From Shimia ponticola (lineage in GTDB: Bacteria > Pseudomonadota > Alphaproteobacteria > Rhodobacterales > Rhodobacteraceae), in the NCBI RefSeq assembly GCF_007995215.1, contig NZ_VCDK01000003.1, positions 620,001-684,000 of the forward strand: 64,000 bases of DNA. The letters are read 5' to 3'. The notes beneath the pieces are model-generated. The model saw only the letters and a list, made by a program, of their open reading frames with translations. It made no database searches and was not told where the DNA came from. Position numbers and translations under genes: made by a program. This document shows positions 25,510 through 34,266 of this stretch, piece by piece. The first letter of the stretch is position 1. Each line of letters opens with the position of its first letter.

Positions 25510-26958
25510 ATGCAGGACTTGGGACGTAATCTAATCGCCGGTGCGTGGAGCGACGGCATTTCGACGGTTGAGAACCGCAATCCTTCGGACCTGAGTGATC
25601 TTGTCGGTGTTTTCGCGCAGGCCAGCGGCGACGAACTGGACGCCACGCTCTTGGCGGCGCGTCAAGCTCAGGCAGAGTGGGCCGCCTACGAAATGGAGCG
25701 CAAGCAAGCTGTCCTTATGGCCATTGGCACCGAATTGATGACTCGTGCCGAGGAACTCGGAACCCTGCTCAGCCGCGAAGAGGGAAAGCCGCTCGCCGAA
25801 GGCAAGGGTGAGGTTTACCGCGCGGGACAGTTCTTTACCTACTACGCCGCTGAATGCCTGCGCCAGCTGGGCGAAAATGCGGACTCGGTACGACCGGGGG
25901 TCGAGATCGATGTGCGACGTGAACCTGTGGGCGTTGTGGCGATTATCTCTCCTTGGAATTTCCCGACCGCCACCGCGTCTTGGAAAATTGCCCCTGCCCT
26001 GTGTTACGGTAATGCTGTGGTCTGGAAACCGGCCAATATCACGCCCGCCTCTGCGGTGGCGCTCACCGAGATCATCGCGCGGCAAGACATCCCAAAGGGT
26101 CTGTTCAGTCTTGTCATGGGCTCGGGGCGAGAGATCGGCCAGAGACTTGTTGAAAGCCGCAAGGTCGACGCGATTTCCTTCACCGGGTCTGTCCCTGTTG
26201 GCAAAGGCATCGCTGCGGCGGCGATTCAGAATTTGACCAAGGTCCAGATGGAGATGGGGTCGAAAAACGCATTGGCGGTAATGGATGATGCTGACCTCGA
26301 TCTGGCGGTCACACTGGCGCTTGGCGGCGCGTTTGGCGGAACAGGTCAGAAATGCACGGCCTCGTCGCGTTTGGTTGTGCATGAAGCCATCCATGACGCC
26401 TTTGTCGAAAAGCTGGTCGCCGGGACGCAGGCCATGAAAGTTGGCCACGCGCTTGAGGCAGGCACTCAGATGGGACCTGTCGTCAGCCAGCAGCAACTGG
26501 ATGAAAACCTTGCTTATGTAGATTTGGGCAAATCCGAAGGTGCAGAACTGGCCTGTGGCGGTGTGCGGCTCGATATGCCGCATGACGGATTCTACATGAG
26601 CCCAGGCGTGTTCCTGAACACGTCGAATGACATGCGTATCAACCGAGAAGAGATGTTCGCGCCTCTGACGAGCGTCATCAAAGTCGGCAGCTATGACGAA
26701 GCGCTTGCCACCGTGAATGACACAAACTTTGGCCTGACGTCCGGTATTGTGACGCAATCGTTGGCGCGGGCCACGCATTTCCGGCGCAACGCGCGGACCG
26801 GCGTCGTCACCGTGAACCTGCCCACGGCGGGCACCGATTACCACGTGCCTTTCGGCGGGCGCGGCGACAGCTCTTATGGCCCGCGCGAACAAGGCAAAGC
26901 CGCGGCTGAGTTCTATACCACGGTCAAGACCGCCTATATCAGCGCAGGTGCCGTATGA
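25510..26958 (+). CDS. NAD(P)-dependent aldehyde dehydrogenase, 2-oxoglutarate-semialdehyde-like
   Basis: A 482-aa member of the ALDH superfamily. Visible motifs are SPWNFPTATASWKIAPAL, SFTGSVPVGKGI, the catalytic Glu in QMEMGSKNALAVM and the catalytic Cys in GGTGQKCTASSRLVV. The GQKCTASSR pattern resembles alpha-ketoglutaric semialdehyde dehydrogenases, but the substrate is uncertain. The start at 25510 is chosen because homologues begin near MQDLGRNLIAG; the longer frame adds a Ser/Arg/Cys-rich stretch without similarity. It overlaps the M19-like gene by four bases, so both act together. Confidence 0.88.
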   Translation: MQDLGRNLIAGAWSDGISTVENRNPSDLSDLVGVFAQASGDELDATLLAARQAQAEWAAYEMERKQAVLMAIGTELMTRAEELGTLLSREEGKPLAEGKGEVYRAGQFFTYYAAECLRQLGENADSVRPGVEIDVRREPVGVVAIISPWNFPTATASWKIAPALCYGNAVVWKPANITPASAVALTEIIARQDIPKGLFSLVMGSGREIGQRLVESRKVDAISFTGSVPVGKGIAAAAIQNLTKVQMEMGSKNALAVMDDADLDLAVTLALGGAFGGTGQKCTASSRLVVHEAIHDAFVEKLVAGTQAMKVGHALEAGTQMGPVVSQQQLDENLAYVDLGKSEGAELACGGVRLDMPHDGFYMSPGVFLNTSNDMRINREEMFAPLTSVIKVGSYDEALATVNDTNFGLTSGIVTQSLARATHFRRNARTGVVTVNLPTAGTDYHVPFGGRGDSSYGPREQGKAAAEFYTTVKTAYISAGAV

Positions 26959-27944
26959 TGCGCCCCGTTCCGCTGATCGACGGGCTGCAATATGTGAATT
27001 GGTCCGAAAAGGCATTTCGCCAGCTCCGCGAAGGCGATGTTGATGCGATCCATGTGACCATCGCCTATCACGAGACGTTCCGGGAAACGGTTCTGAACTT
27101 TGAGAAGTGGAACCGCTGGTTCGAACAATACCCGGACCTGATCATGAAAGGTCAGTGGGCCAGCGATATCGACACGGCGCGTGACACGGGACGCACGGCG
27201 GTGTTCTTTGGGTTTCAAAACCCGTCCCCGATCGAGGATGACATCGGTCTCGTTGAAATCGTCCACACGCTTGGCGCGCGTTTCATGCAGTTGACCTATA
27301 ACAACCAATCCTTGCTCGCGACTGGATGCTACGAAGCCGAAGACACCGGCATCACCCGCATGGGCAAGCAGGTCATCAAGGAAATGAACCGTGTTGGGCT
27401 CGTGGTGGACATGAGCCACTCAGCTGACCGTTCGACCATCGAAGCCGCCGAGATGTCCGAGCGACCCATCGCCATCACCCACGCCAACCCGCATGAATGG
27501 GCCCCTGCCCTGCGAAACAAGCGTGACGATGTGATCCGCGCGGTGACGGAAAACGGGGGTATGCTCGGGTTTTCGGTCTATCCACACCACCTCAAAGGCA
27601 AGTCAGACTGCACCCTTGAAAGCTTTTGCGAAATGGTCGCCCGCACGGCGGACAAGTTCGGCGTGGAACATCTCGGGATCGGCACAGACCTGTGTCAGGA
27701 CCAGCCAGACAGCGTGGTGGAATGGATGCGCGTCGGCCGTTGGAGCAAGGAAATCGACTATGGCGAAGGGTCCAAGGCCGCGCCCGGTTTCCCGCCGATG
27801 CCGGATTGGTTCCGAGACAATCGCGATTTTGGCAATATCGCCAACGGCCTGCGCTCTGTCGGTCTTTCCGAAGAGGAAACCGGCGCGATCATGGGCGGTA
27901 ACTGGTATCGGTTCTTTGCAGAGAACTTCGGGCCGCAGAAATAG
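26955..27944 (+). CDS. Peptidase M19 (renal dipeptidase)-like protein with altered metal site
   Basis: A 329-aa TIM-barrel protein of the M19 family. It keeps two metal His positions (VVDMSHSADRST and AITHANPHEW) and the Asp in GIGTDLCQDQ. The first HxD pair, normally IDGHND, reads IDGLQY, and the bridging Glu region (GVEGG in mammalian enzymes) reads GFQNP. A normal dizinc centre is therefore unlikely. It is translationally coupled to the aldehyde dehydrogenase, so it may act on an amide or ring compound upstream of an aldehyde rather than on dipeptides. M19-like genes also occur in Pseudomonas glycine-betaine/dimethylglycine loci. The actual reaction is unknown. Confidence 0.82.
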   Translation: MMRPVPLIDGLQYVNWSEKAFRQLREGDVDAIHVTIAYHETFRETVLNFEKWNRWFEQYPDLIMKGQWASDIDTARDTGRTAVFFGFQNPSPIEDDIGLVEIVHTLGARFMQLTYNNQSLLATGCYEAEDTGITRMGKQVIKEMNRVGLVVDMSHSADRSTIEAAEMSERPIAITHANPHEWAPALRNKRDDVIRAVTENGGMLGFSVYPHHLKGKSDCTLESFCEMVARTADKFGVEHLGIGTDLCQDQPDSVVEWMRVGRWSKEIDYGEGSKAAPGFPPMPDWFRDNRDFGNIANGLRSVGLSEEETGAIMGGNWYRFFAENFGPQK

Positions 27945-28128
27945 GTAGCGCTCACCGAGGTTTGCGCCTGTGTCAGTTTAGGTAGCGACCCACTACGGAT
28001 CGACGTGACCATGGCGATCCGGGACGGTCCGATGTGACATGGACAACCGAAAAGCGCCTGAGACGCCGCGGCAGGGACCACCCAGCCGCGGCGCCAGAGG
28101 CAAACGTCTTGTTGGATGACGCTCAGGT

Positions 28129-28557
28129 CTAAAGGTCAATTTCGGCGTGCGGTGCGCCGTCCGAGGTCCGGTCGCGTGAATATCCGTCTGGTCCGATGTC
28201 GACCCTGATCTGTTTACGCAGGTTCGAAAAGCTTTCAAACCGTACAACATCAATCGCCTCGTCGAGATCAAGAACCAGCCGATACCAACCGGGCTTGAGC
28301 GCCTCGCATTGCCGGACCGACGCCGTGAAAGGCTGCGATAGATAGCTGCCTGACACGCGATCTCCGCCTGCCCAGCCCTTTGGCGCCACGTCCCGGATTG
28401 CCGCATAGAGCGCATTCCAGTCGCGAAACCCGTGCTGTTGCGCAACCGCTTCAAGCGCTTGCGCATGGCTCATGGGACCAGAAGTGGTGTCAGCCTTTGC
28501 CCGAAGGCGCTTGGCCTGCTGCTTGGCTGCAGCAAGTGATGGTAAATCTGTGGTCAT
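28129..28557 (-). CDS. Glyoxalase-superfamily N-terminal-type domain protein (PF20066-like)
   Basis: A 142-aa protein. Residues 5-55 (LAAAKQQAKRLRAK, MSHAQALEAVAQQHGFRDWN) match the helical module found in proteins labelled 'glyoxalase superfamily'. The second half is a small beta-rich region without a motif I know. It overlaps the end of the MATE transporter gene by four bases, so both are in one transcript. The function is unknown and no glyoxalase metal site is visible. Confidence 0.65.
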   Translation of the reverse strand: MTTDLPSLAAAKQQAKRLRAKADTTSGPMSHAQALEAVAQQHGFRDWNALYAAIRDVAPKGWAGGDRVSGSYLSQPFTASVRQCEALKPGWYRLVLDLDEAIDVVRFESFSNLRKQIRVDIGPDGYSRDRTSDGAPHAEIDL

Positions 28558-29939
28558 GCCACGGCCTCCTTCCGTGTAAACAATCCCCAACGCAGGGATT
28601 GATGTTTGGACAGATGCAACAGGACCGCGCCTGTGAGGATCAGCAAGAGCACCTCAGCCGTTGGTGCGGCCCACCAGATGCCCGGTTCGCCGATAGCCCC
28701 GGCAAGAACAAAGGTCAGGGGGATCGCGAACAGATAGGGTTTGGAAAGCCCCAATAGCGCCGCGCGCCCCGCGTCACCAAGGGCCTGAAAATGCATGGCA
28801 ATCATCATCAACGGCCCTGCGAGAACGAACCCCGCAGACAGGATCGGCAGGATACGTTCCACTTCGTCCACAACCGGGACACTATCGACAAACGCGGCCC
28901 CAATCGGAGCAACCAAGAAGGTCATGATCGCTTGCATGGCCAAGCAATAGACCAGTGACGTCACCACAGCCAAACGCAGGCTGGCATCGCTGCGCGTCAG
29001 GTGTCCGGCACCAAAATTGTTGCCAGTGATTGTCTGCATCGCATGTGCCAAACCCAAAAGGGGCAGAAACGCAAAGGTGATCAGCCGGGTGATGACGCCG
29101 TAAGCGGACACTGCCGCGTCATAGTTTGCCGAGTCGACCCATTGGAGTGCTACGATGATGGCGGTGGAACCCAGAGCCAGCCCAAGGAAATTGAGGCTTT
29201 GCGGGGCGCCGAGGGCCAGCATTCGCCCCCACCCAATCCAAGGCGCGTGATCGCGCAGCGCCGCGATACCAAGCGGTGTCTGGTCAGTGAGTCGAAAACC
29301 AAGAATGACACACAGGGTGAGTGCCTGCGCCAGCGCGGTGCCATAGGCAGATCCGGCCACCCCCAGGTTCAGAACGCCGATGAACACATAGTTGAATGCC
29401 ATATTCGCCACAGATGCCAAAAGGCTCATCGCGGCCATGAACATCACGTGTCCTTCGTTTCGCAGTGCATCGGAATTGACGGCCAGAACGAACATGAGCG
29501 GCGCGGCAAAGATCGTGATGCGCAGGTAAACCAACCCAAGATCGGCCAAGGTGTCTGAGCCGCCGGCTGCCAACCGGGCAAAACTCTCTCCGCCTACCAA
29601 AAACAAGAGGATGAGCACCAAGCCAAGACAAACCGCCAGCCCATGCGCCGCTGCAAAGACCGCGCGCGCCGCAGCTATGTCACCTGCTCCGAGTTGGCGC
29701 GCCAGTTTGCTCGACATGCCAGATGACACCAGCGTGGCCAGCGACACGACCAACATGTAGAGCGGAAACATCAGGGTCACCGCAGCTAGGGCCTCAGACC
29801 CCGCGAAATGCCCCAGAAATAGCGCATCGACGACGGCGAGGAGCCCGTTCATGCCCATCACAAAGATGATCGGCAGTGCCGTGCGCAGATAGATTGGCCC
29901 TAAAGGGCCGGAGAAGAACTGATTTTGTTGGGATGACAT
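28554..29939 (-). CDS. MATE family multidrug/cation antiporter
   Basis: A 461-aa protein with about twelve hydrophobic segments in two similar halves, starting with LRTALPIIFVMGMNGLLAVV and repeating a related pattern near ALGAPQSLNFLGLALGS. MATE proteins export drugs or metabolites in exchange for Na+ or H+. It is followed by a 142-aa gene through an ATGA overlap. No substrate can be assigned; the LysR gene upstream (194 bp away, same strand) could be its regulator but is not clearly linked. Confidence 0.87.
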   Translation of the reverse strand: MSSQQNQFFSGPLGPIYLRTALPIIFVMGMNGLLAVVDALFLGHFAGSEALAAVTLMFPLYMLVVSLATLVSSGMSSKLARQLGAGDIAAARAVFAAAHGLAVCLGLVLILLFLVGGESFARLAAGGSDTLADLGLVYLRITIFAAPLMFVLAVNSDALRNEGHVMFMAAMSLLASVANMAFNYVFIGVLNLGVAGSAYGTALAQALTLCVILGFRLTDQTPLGIAALRDHAPWIGWGRMLALGAPQSLNFLGLALGSTAIIVALQWVDSANYDAAVSAYGVITRLITFAFLPLLGLAHAMQTITGNNFGAGHLTRSDASLRLAVVTSLVYCLAMQAIMTFLVAPIGAAFVDSVPVVDEVERILPILSAGFVLAGPLMMIAMHFQALGDAGRAALLGLSKPYLFAIPLTFVLAGAIGEPGIWWAAPTAEVLLLILTGAVLLHLSKHQSLRWGLFTRKEAVA

Positions 29940-30133
29940 GACCCCGTGACCTCTTTGCTATCGTCGCGCAAAGACTGGACGGGGCCCGCATTACCATCCG
30001 CGCGACTGATGCCGAGGATGAGGAAGATCACATTAACAGAACTTCACCGTGACGGTATGTCGGCGGGCGGCAGGTGTCTGGAACCTGAGCGGCACCTAGG
30101 CAATGGGGTGATCCCTGTCAACTGCGGGCGATG

Positions 30134-31048
30134 TCAGACCTTCAGAGACCGCCGTTTGATCCGATCCGACAAACCGCGCGCCAACTGATCGAAAACCACG
30201 CGTATACGCGGGCTTGTTTGCAATTCGCGATGGGTGACCAACCAGATTGGAAACTCAAAAGACGGAAAATCCTCTAGCACGCGTTCAACGCCCGGCTCGC
30301 TTTCGGCCAGAGCCTCAGGAAGCATCGCCATGCCGAATCCTGCCTTGACCAACTGCCAAGCCACGACGCCATTCTCGCTCGACATCACAAAGCTCTCTGG
30401 TCGCAAGGGAATGCCCATATTGTGAAACGGTGCCATCAACCGCTCTGGGTCCGCATTGCCGACGAAATCATGATCTGCAATCGCGCGCATCGTCGTGGGG
30501 CGACCGGCCCGATCAAGGTATTCCCGCGATGCAAAGAGGTTGGCGCGGAAATCACCCAAGTGCCGCGCGATCAGGTCCGGCTGTTCAGGGCGGACATGTC
30601 GAATGGCTATGTCTGCCTCGCGCCGCGTGAGGTTTTGCACATCGCTGCTTGCCAAAATCTTGACGCGCACACCGGGTGCAGCCGTGCGCAGCGGCTTCAG
30701 GACCTGTGGCAGGATCGTGGCTGACAAAAGATCGGTTCCCGTAACGGTAACCTCCCCGACCACATCCTGAGATTTGCCGTCCGCGACCATCGAGATCAGC
30801 GTTGCAGCCTCGCCCATGACACGCACATGATCCAGCAAATCGCGTCCCGCCTCGGTCAGCGTCAGGCCACGCACGCTGCGCTCAACAAGGGTGACGCCCA
30901 GCGCCTCTTCGAGGGCTGCGATCTGACGCCCAATCGTTGGCTGCGTGCTTTTGAGCACCCGCGCTGCGCCGCTGAACGATCCCTGCTCGGCCGTCGCCAA
31001 GAAGGCGCGGACCTGATTCCAGTCAAAAGAAATTGCCGCCCAGTTCAT
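30134..31048 (-). CDS. LysR family transcriptional regulator
   Basis: A 304-aa regulator with the N-terminal winged helix-turn-helix (FLATAEQGSFSGAARVLKSTQPTIGR shape, about residues 15-40) and the two-lobed effector domain (about 95-295). It is divergent from the small membrane protein genes beginning at 31175, with a 126-bp gap where LysR sites would be expected. The effector is unknown. Confidence 0.9.
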   Translation of the reverse strand: MNWAAISFDWNQVRAFLATAEQGSFSGAARVLKSTQPTIGRQIAALEEALGVTLVERSVRGLTLTEAGRDLLDHVRVMGEAATLISMVADGKSQDVVGEVTVTGTDLLSATILPQVLKPLRTAAPGVRVKILASSDVQNLTRREADIAIRHVRPEQPDLIARHLGDFRANLFASREYLDRAGRPTTMRAIADHDFVGNADPERLMAPFHNMGIPLRPESFVMSSENGVVAWQLVKAGFGMAMLPEALAESEPGVERVLEDFPSFEFPIWLVTHRELQTSPRIRVVFDQLARGLSDRIKRRSLKV

Positions 31049-31174
31049 GCAAAAACGTATAGCAAATGTAGGATATTCGGCAATCGTCCATATACATGCG
31101 TACAGCTAAAAGTCTGTCCATCACCTCCACCCCATGACCGTCGCGTGTCATGGCCGAATGGCAGATAACTCATC

Positions 31175-31843
31175 ATGCGTCTTCTCTCCCGTGCCGATTG
31201 GCTGTTCCTCGCTGGCATTTTGATCTTTTCCTTCATTCCAGCGGTATTCGGATTGTTCCGGATTCCCGGGCTTTTGCTGGGGCTATCCATCATCCCTGCA
31301 AACCCGCGCGCCGTGATCGATCCGGCGCCGATCATCCTGCACGTCGCATCGAGTTCCATCTTCTGCCTGTTAGGTGCGTTCCAATTCCTGCCGCGCCTGC
31401 GATACGGACGACCGATCCTGCACCGACGCATGGGGCGGGTGTTGGCCATTGCTGGTTTGATCAGCGCTCTGACCGGGCTTTGGATGACGGTCGTTTACCC
31501 GTTTCCGGAAACACTTCAGGGACCTTTGCTGTTCTGGGTGCGGGCATTGATCAGTGTCGCAATGGCGGGATGCATCGTCCATGCGGTTTGCGCAGCCCGC
31601 AATCGGCAGTTTCCGCTACACCGCGCCCAGATGCTGCGCGCCTATGCCATCGCGCAGGGTGCTTCGACGCAAACCGTTCTGTTCATCGTTGCTATGGCCG
31701 CAACGGGGACCGAAACGCTCGGGTTTTCCCGGGATGTACTGATGGTATCGGCTTGGGTGCTGAACCTGATCTTTGCCGAGCTGCTGATCAGACGCAGTCC
31801 GCGCGGTACGCGGCCTGCAATAGCCACCCCACCGGCAGAATAA
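31175..31843 (+). CDS. DUF2306 membrane protein
   Basis: A 222-aa protein with about six to seven membrane segments. Conserved polar landmarks lie between helices: FQFLPRLR, then LHRRMGRVL and FPLHRAQMLRAYA. These His/Arg motifs are typical of DUF2306 proteins, whose function is unknown although a haem-linked role has been proposed from similar His patterns. It is the first gene after the divergent LysR regulator. Confidence 0.72.
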   Translation: MRLLSRADWLFLAGILIFSFIPAVFGLFRIPGLLLGLSIIPANPRAVIDPAPIILHVASSSIFCLLGAFQFLPRLRYGRPILHRRMGRVLAIAGLISALTGLWMTVVYPFPETLQGPLLFWVRALISVAMAGCIVHAVCAARNRQFPLHRAQMLRAYAIAQGASTQTVLFIVAMAATGTETLGFSRDVLMVSAWVLNLIFAELLIRRSPRGTRPAIATPPAE

Positions 31844-31876
31844 AACATCATCTTCCCCACCCTATGGAATCTCACC

Positions 31877-32281
31877 ATGCGCAAGCTTGATCCCCACACC
31901 CTGTTATCCACGCTTTGGCTGTTCATCCTGCTGAACATCATCTTTCGCGACATTCATCAGTTTGTCTTGAAGTCTCATCTCGAGATGCTTTTGACCGGAT
32001 ATTACAACGGTACACTGATCACGGATCAGCTGATGCTCATGGGAGGGTTTTTGGCGCTGGTGCCGATCTCGATGGTCCTCATGTCGCACATTCTCGAACG
32101 GGATTGGCTACGGCCTGTGACAGCCATCGGCGTGCTCTTTACCGCAGGACCGGCGTTGATCGCCCCACCCACCGACATGGATGACGTTTTGCATTTTTTG
32201 GTCGCGTTTTGCGCATTGACCGTGATCAGTTGGATCACTTGGAAATGGCCATCTCCTTCGGCCCGGACCGTGCAGTCATGA
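31877..32281 (+). CDS. Small membrane protein (DUF6326-like)
   Basis: A 134-aa protein with four hydrophobic segments. It begins with LSTLWLFILLNIIFRDIHQF and carries a polar loop MLLTGYYNGTLITDQLML, features I associate with the DUF6326 group. It starts 33 bp after the DUF2306 gene and overlaps the next gene by ATGA. The function is unknown. Confidence 0.65.
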   Translation: MRKLDPHTLLSTLWLFILLNIIFRDIHQFVLKSHLEMLLTGYYNGTLITDQLMLMGGFLALVPISMVLMSHILERDWLRPVTAIGVLFTAGPALIAPPTDMDDVLHFLVAFCALTVISWITWKWPSPSARTVQS

Positions 32282-32958
32282 TACAGCCGATGCCACGTCC
32301 CCTTGCTGCCCCGCTATCCGCGCAGCACCCACGGCCCCGCCGCCGCATTATCACCGCTGTCATGCTTGTCGGGGTAGCAGCGATTGCCCTTGCCGTTCGG
32401 CTGGACGTTGCCCCACTGCTCACGGCCTTGCATGAACAGGCTGTGACCTCGCACACAATGCGTTGGACCTTTCTGGTGATCTATGCGGTGCTCTTGGCCT
32501 TGCCATTTGTGCCCGGTGTTGAGATCGGCCTCGCGCTTTTGATGCTGTTTGGCGCGTCGTTTGCTCTGCCTGTTTATGTGGCCACAATCACGGGCCTGAC
32601 ACTGGCCTACGGTGTCGGACGGACCCTGCGCCGCCTAAAGCCGACGGCAGGACTTGAAGCAGCCCTGCAGCCGAACGGCGGCTTGTCGGGCCTCGGACAC
32701 GCGACGTGGCTGGGGCCATTGCTCCGGTTTCGCTGGGTTGCGATTGCGCTCTTGATCAATTTTCCGGGCAATACGTTGATCGGGGGCGGTGGCGGAGTTG
32801 CAATGGCGTCCGGCTACTCACTCGCTTTACGTTGGCCTGCGTTCATTGGCTGCGTTGCCGTTGCAGTCGCGCCTGTCCCTGCAATGGTCGTCCTCGCAGA
32901 AGTTGGTGGGGTGTCGGATGGCCTTGGGGCGTGGCTTGCATCACTTATCACTTCTTGA
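32278..32958 (+). CDS. Membrane protein, VTT/DedA-like
   Basis: A 226-aa protein with a basic N-terminus and about five hydrophobic segments. The Gly-rich re-entrant-like segment INFPGNTLIGGGGGVAMASG and the preceding LRFRWVAIALL resemble the core of VTT (SNARE-associated, TVP38/DedA) proteins. Start 32278 overlaps the preceding gene by four bases. The family call is tentative; DedA-like proteins have roles in lipid flipping and membrane homeostasis. Confidence 0.6.
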   Translation: MIQPMPRPLAAPLSAQHPRPRRRIITAVMLVGVAAIALAVRLDVAPLLTALHEQAVTSHTMRWTFLVIYAVLLALPFVPGVEIGLALLMLFGASFALPVYVATITGLTLAYGVGRTLRRLKPTAGLEAALQPNGGLSGLGHATWLGPLLRFRWVAIALLINFPGNTLIGGGGGVAMASGYSLALRWPAFIGCVAVAVAPVPAMVVLAEVGGVSDGLGAWLASLITS

Positions 32959-32981
32959 TGGCTCCTATGGGAAAGACCCTC

Positions 32982-33518
32982 ATGACCCAGTCTCCGCCCA
33001 AATTGTTCATTCTATGTGGCAAGATCGCATCTGGTAAATCCACGCTTGCGGCCAAACTGGCCGAGGCGTCAGGCGGGGTGCGGATCGTCGAAGATGAGTG
33101 GCTGCATGGCCTATACGCCAACGAACTTCACGGGTTGGATGATTACGTCCGGTGCACCAACCTGCTGCGCGCGGCTTTGACCGGCCATATCGTGCAATTG
33201 CTGAATTTGGGTGTCTCGGTGGTTTTGGATTTTTCAGCAAACACGCCGACGCAAAGAGCGTGGTTTCGGGAGTTGATCGACCAAACGGGCGCGGCCCACG
33301 AATTGCATTGGCTCGATGTGCCGGTTGAAGTGTGTCGTGACAGGCTCGCAGCACGCAACGCATCGGGATCGCATCCGTTTCAGGTGTCTCCAGAGCTCTT
33401 TACGAAGGTCACCAATGCTTTTCGACCACCCCACGCCGATGAAGGTTTCATCATCGTCAGGCACGACGTCTCATCCCTTGATGGATCAGCGCCCTTCCCA
33501 ACTGACGCGCAAGGGTGA
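32982..33518 (+). CDS. P-loop ATP-binding protein, AAA_33/zeta-kinase-like
   Basis: A 178-aa protein with Walker A CGKIASGKSTLA at about residues 11-22. A lid-like Arg-rich region VCRDRLAARNASG follows the beta-strand LHWLDVP, the layout of small kinases acting on nucleotides, antibiotics or sugars. The start at 32982 is chosen from GGGAAAG upstream and the compact N-terminus; ATG 32958 (overlapping the previous stop) and 32967 are possible. It is the last gene of the run 31175-33518. No antitoxin partner is seen, so a toxin role is unlikely. Confidence 0.68.
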   Translation: MTQSPPKLFILCGKIASGKSTLAAKLAEASGGVRIVEDEWLHGLYANELHGLDDYVRCTNLLRAALTGHIVQLLNLGVSVVLDFSANTPTQRAWFRELIDQTGAAHELHWLDVPVEVCRDRLAARNASGSHPFQVSPELFTKVTNAFRPPHADEGFIIVRHDVSSLDGSAPFPTDAQG

Positions 33519-33619
33519 ACTTTTTCATCCCTCGTCCGTTCATCGGTTACGACCTACGTGCCATCCGCTTTTCATGTCAAAGCAGATAGACGCGTTGGCG
33601 TTGCTGTGCGACCATTGAT

Positions 33620-33798
33620 GCGATGGTGTTTGACTCATTTGAGTCGGCTGAAAAGGGAACGCGGTGCGGGCTTCTGCCCAATTCCGCGACTGCCCCCGCA
33701 ACTGTGAGCGGAGAGCCATCCCGAGACAAACCACTGGGCCAACGGCCCGGGAAGGTTCGGGAGAGCGACGACCCGCAAGTCAGGAGACCTGCCATCTA
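33620..33798 (+). ncRNA. Cobalamin (B12) riboswitch
   Basis: All core elements are present in order: AAAAGGGAACGCGGTG (33651-33666), CCCCCGCAACTGTGA, the CCACTGGG segment (33731-33738), CCCGGGAAGG, CGACGACCCGCAAG, and the B12 box AGTCAGGAGACCTGCC (33778-33793). An outer stem GATGG/CCATC can close the element. It occupies most of the 417-bp gene-free stretch 33519-33935; I see nothing else in the first 100 bases. Binding of adenosylcobalamin should lower expression of the genes that follow at 33936 and 34267. Confidence 0.95.
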
Positions 33799-33870
33799 CG
33801 GCGCGTCATGTGACGTACCGCAGCCACCTTAACCCGGGCGGGGCGCTCCGGGAACGGAGAGACGCCGTAT

Positions 33871-33884
33871 GGATCATTTGATCC
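33871..33884 (+). promoter_or_regulatory. Hairpin between B12 riboswitch and first gene
   Basis: GGATCATTTGATCC is a perfect inverted repeat located 73 bases after the aptamer and about 50 bases before ATG 33936. It could belong to the expression platform. There is no T run after it, so control of translation is more likely than termination. Confidence 0.3.
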
Positions 33885-33935
33885 CTGACAGATCACCGTT
33901 TCCTGCATTGCCCTGCCTTTTGCGCGGAGGGCGCG

Positions 33936-34247
33936 ATGATATTGGAACGCACGATTTTCCAACTTGATACCGGCGATATGTCTGAAGACGAGGCCCGGCA
34001 GATGGGCCAACTGGGCTATATGCAGTGGATCGCGGGTCTGGAGCCGGATGCGGATTACGCGAAGGCCGCCAACGTCGCCTATGACAAAGCTGTGCCGTTC
34101 ATGGTGCAATCGCCCGCCGTTGCGGCTTTTTGCGCGCTGTTGAAGGCCTCGTTGGATGCGCCCTTGAAGCCGCTACCTCTGTCCATGCCGCCGCGGCAGC
34201 GGCGCGGAGGGGCGCAGGGCCGCCGCGCCGGTCGTCTCCCACTTTGA
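33936..34247 (+). CDS. Unknown 103-aa protein under B12 riboswitch
   Basis: A 103-aa soluble protein starting MILERTIFQLDTGDMSEDEA, with a helical middle (DYAKAANVAYDKAVPFMVQS) and a basic, Pro/Arg/Gly-rich tail. The tail lies in very GC-rich DNA (34185-34235), which may be a degraded or frameshifted end. It has no signal peptide or membrane segment. I do not recognise it. It is the first gene after the cobalamin riboswitch and precedes a BtuF-like gene by 19 bp, so a link to cobalamin or cobalt handling is likely. Confidence 0.65.
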   Translation: MILERTIFQLDTGDMSEDEARQMGQLGYMQWIAGLEPDADYAKAANVAYDKAVPFMVQSPAVAAFCALLKASLDAPLKPLPLSMPPRQRRGGAQGRRAGRLPL

Positions 34248-34266
34248 CACCGGCACCGAGAACGCG

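Noticed and set aside
25531-27015. 494-codon open frame on the minus strand over the aldehyde dehydrogenase
   Set aside because: It is the antisense shadow of a clear ALDH gene; the translation is Arg/His-rich without motifs, as happens in GC-rich DNA.
29946-30188. 80-codon plus-strand frame between the MATE and LysR genes
   Set aside because: No ribosome site; runs into the end of the LysR gene; a CGRCQTF motif alone is not enough.
32982-33518. P-loop protein considered as a zeta-type toxin
   Set aside because: No small antitoxin gene is adjacent; the gene is the last of a membrane-protein run, and small P-loop kinases are common.
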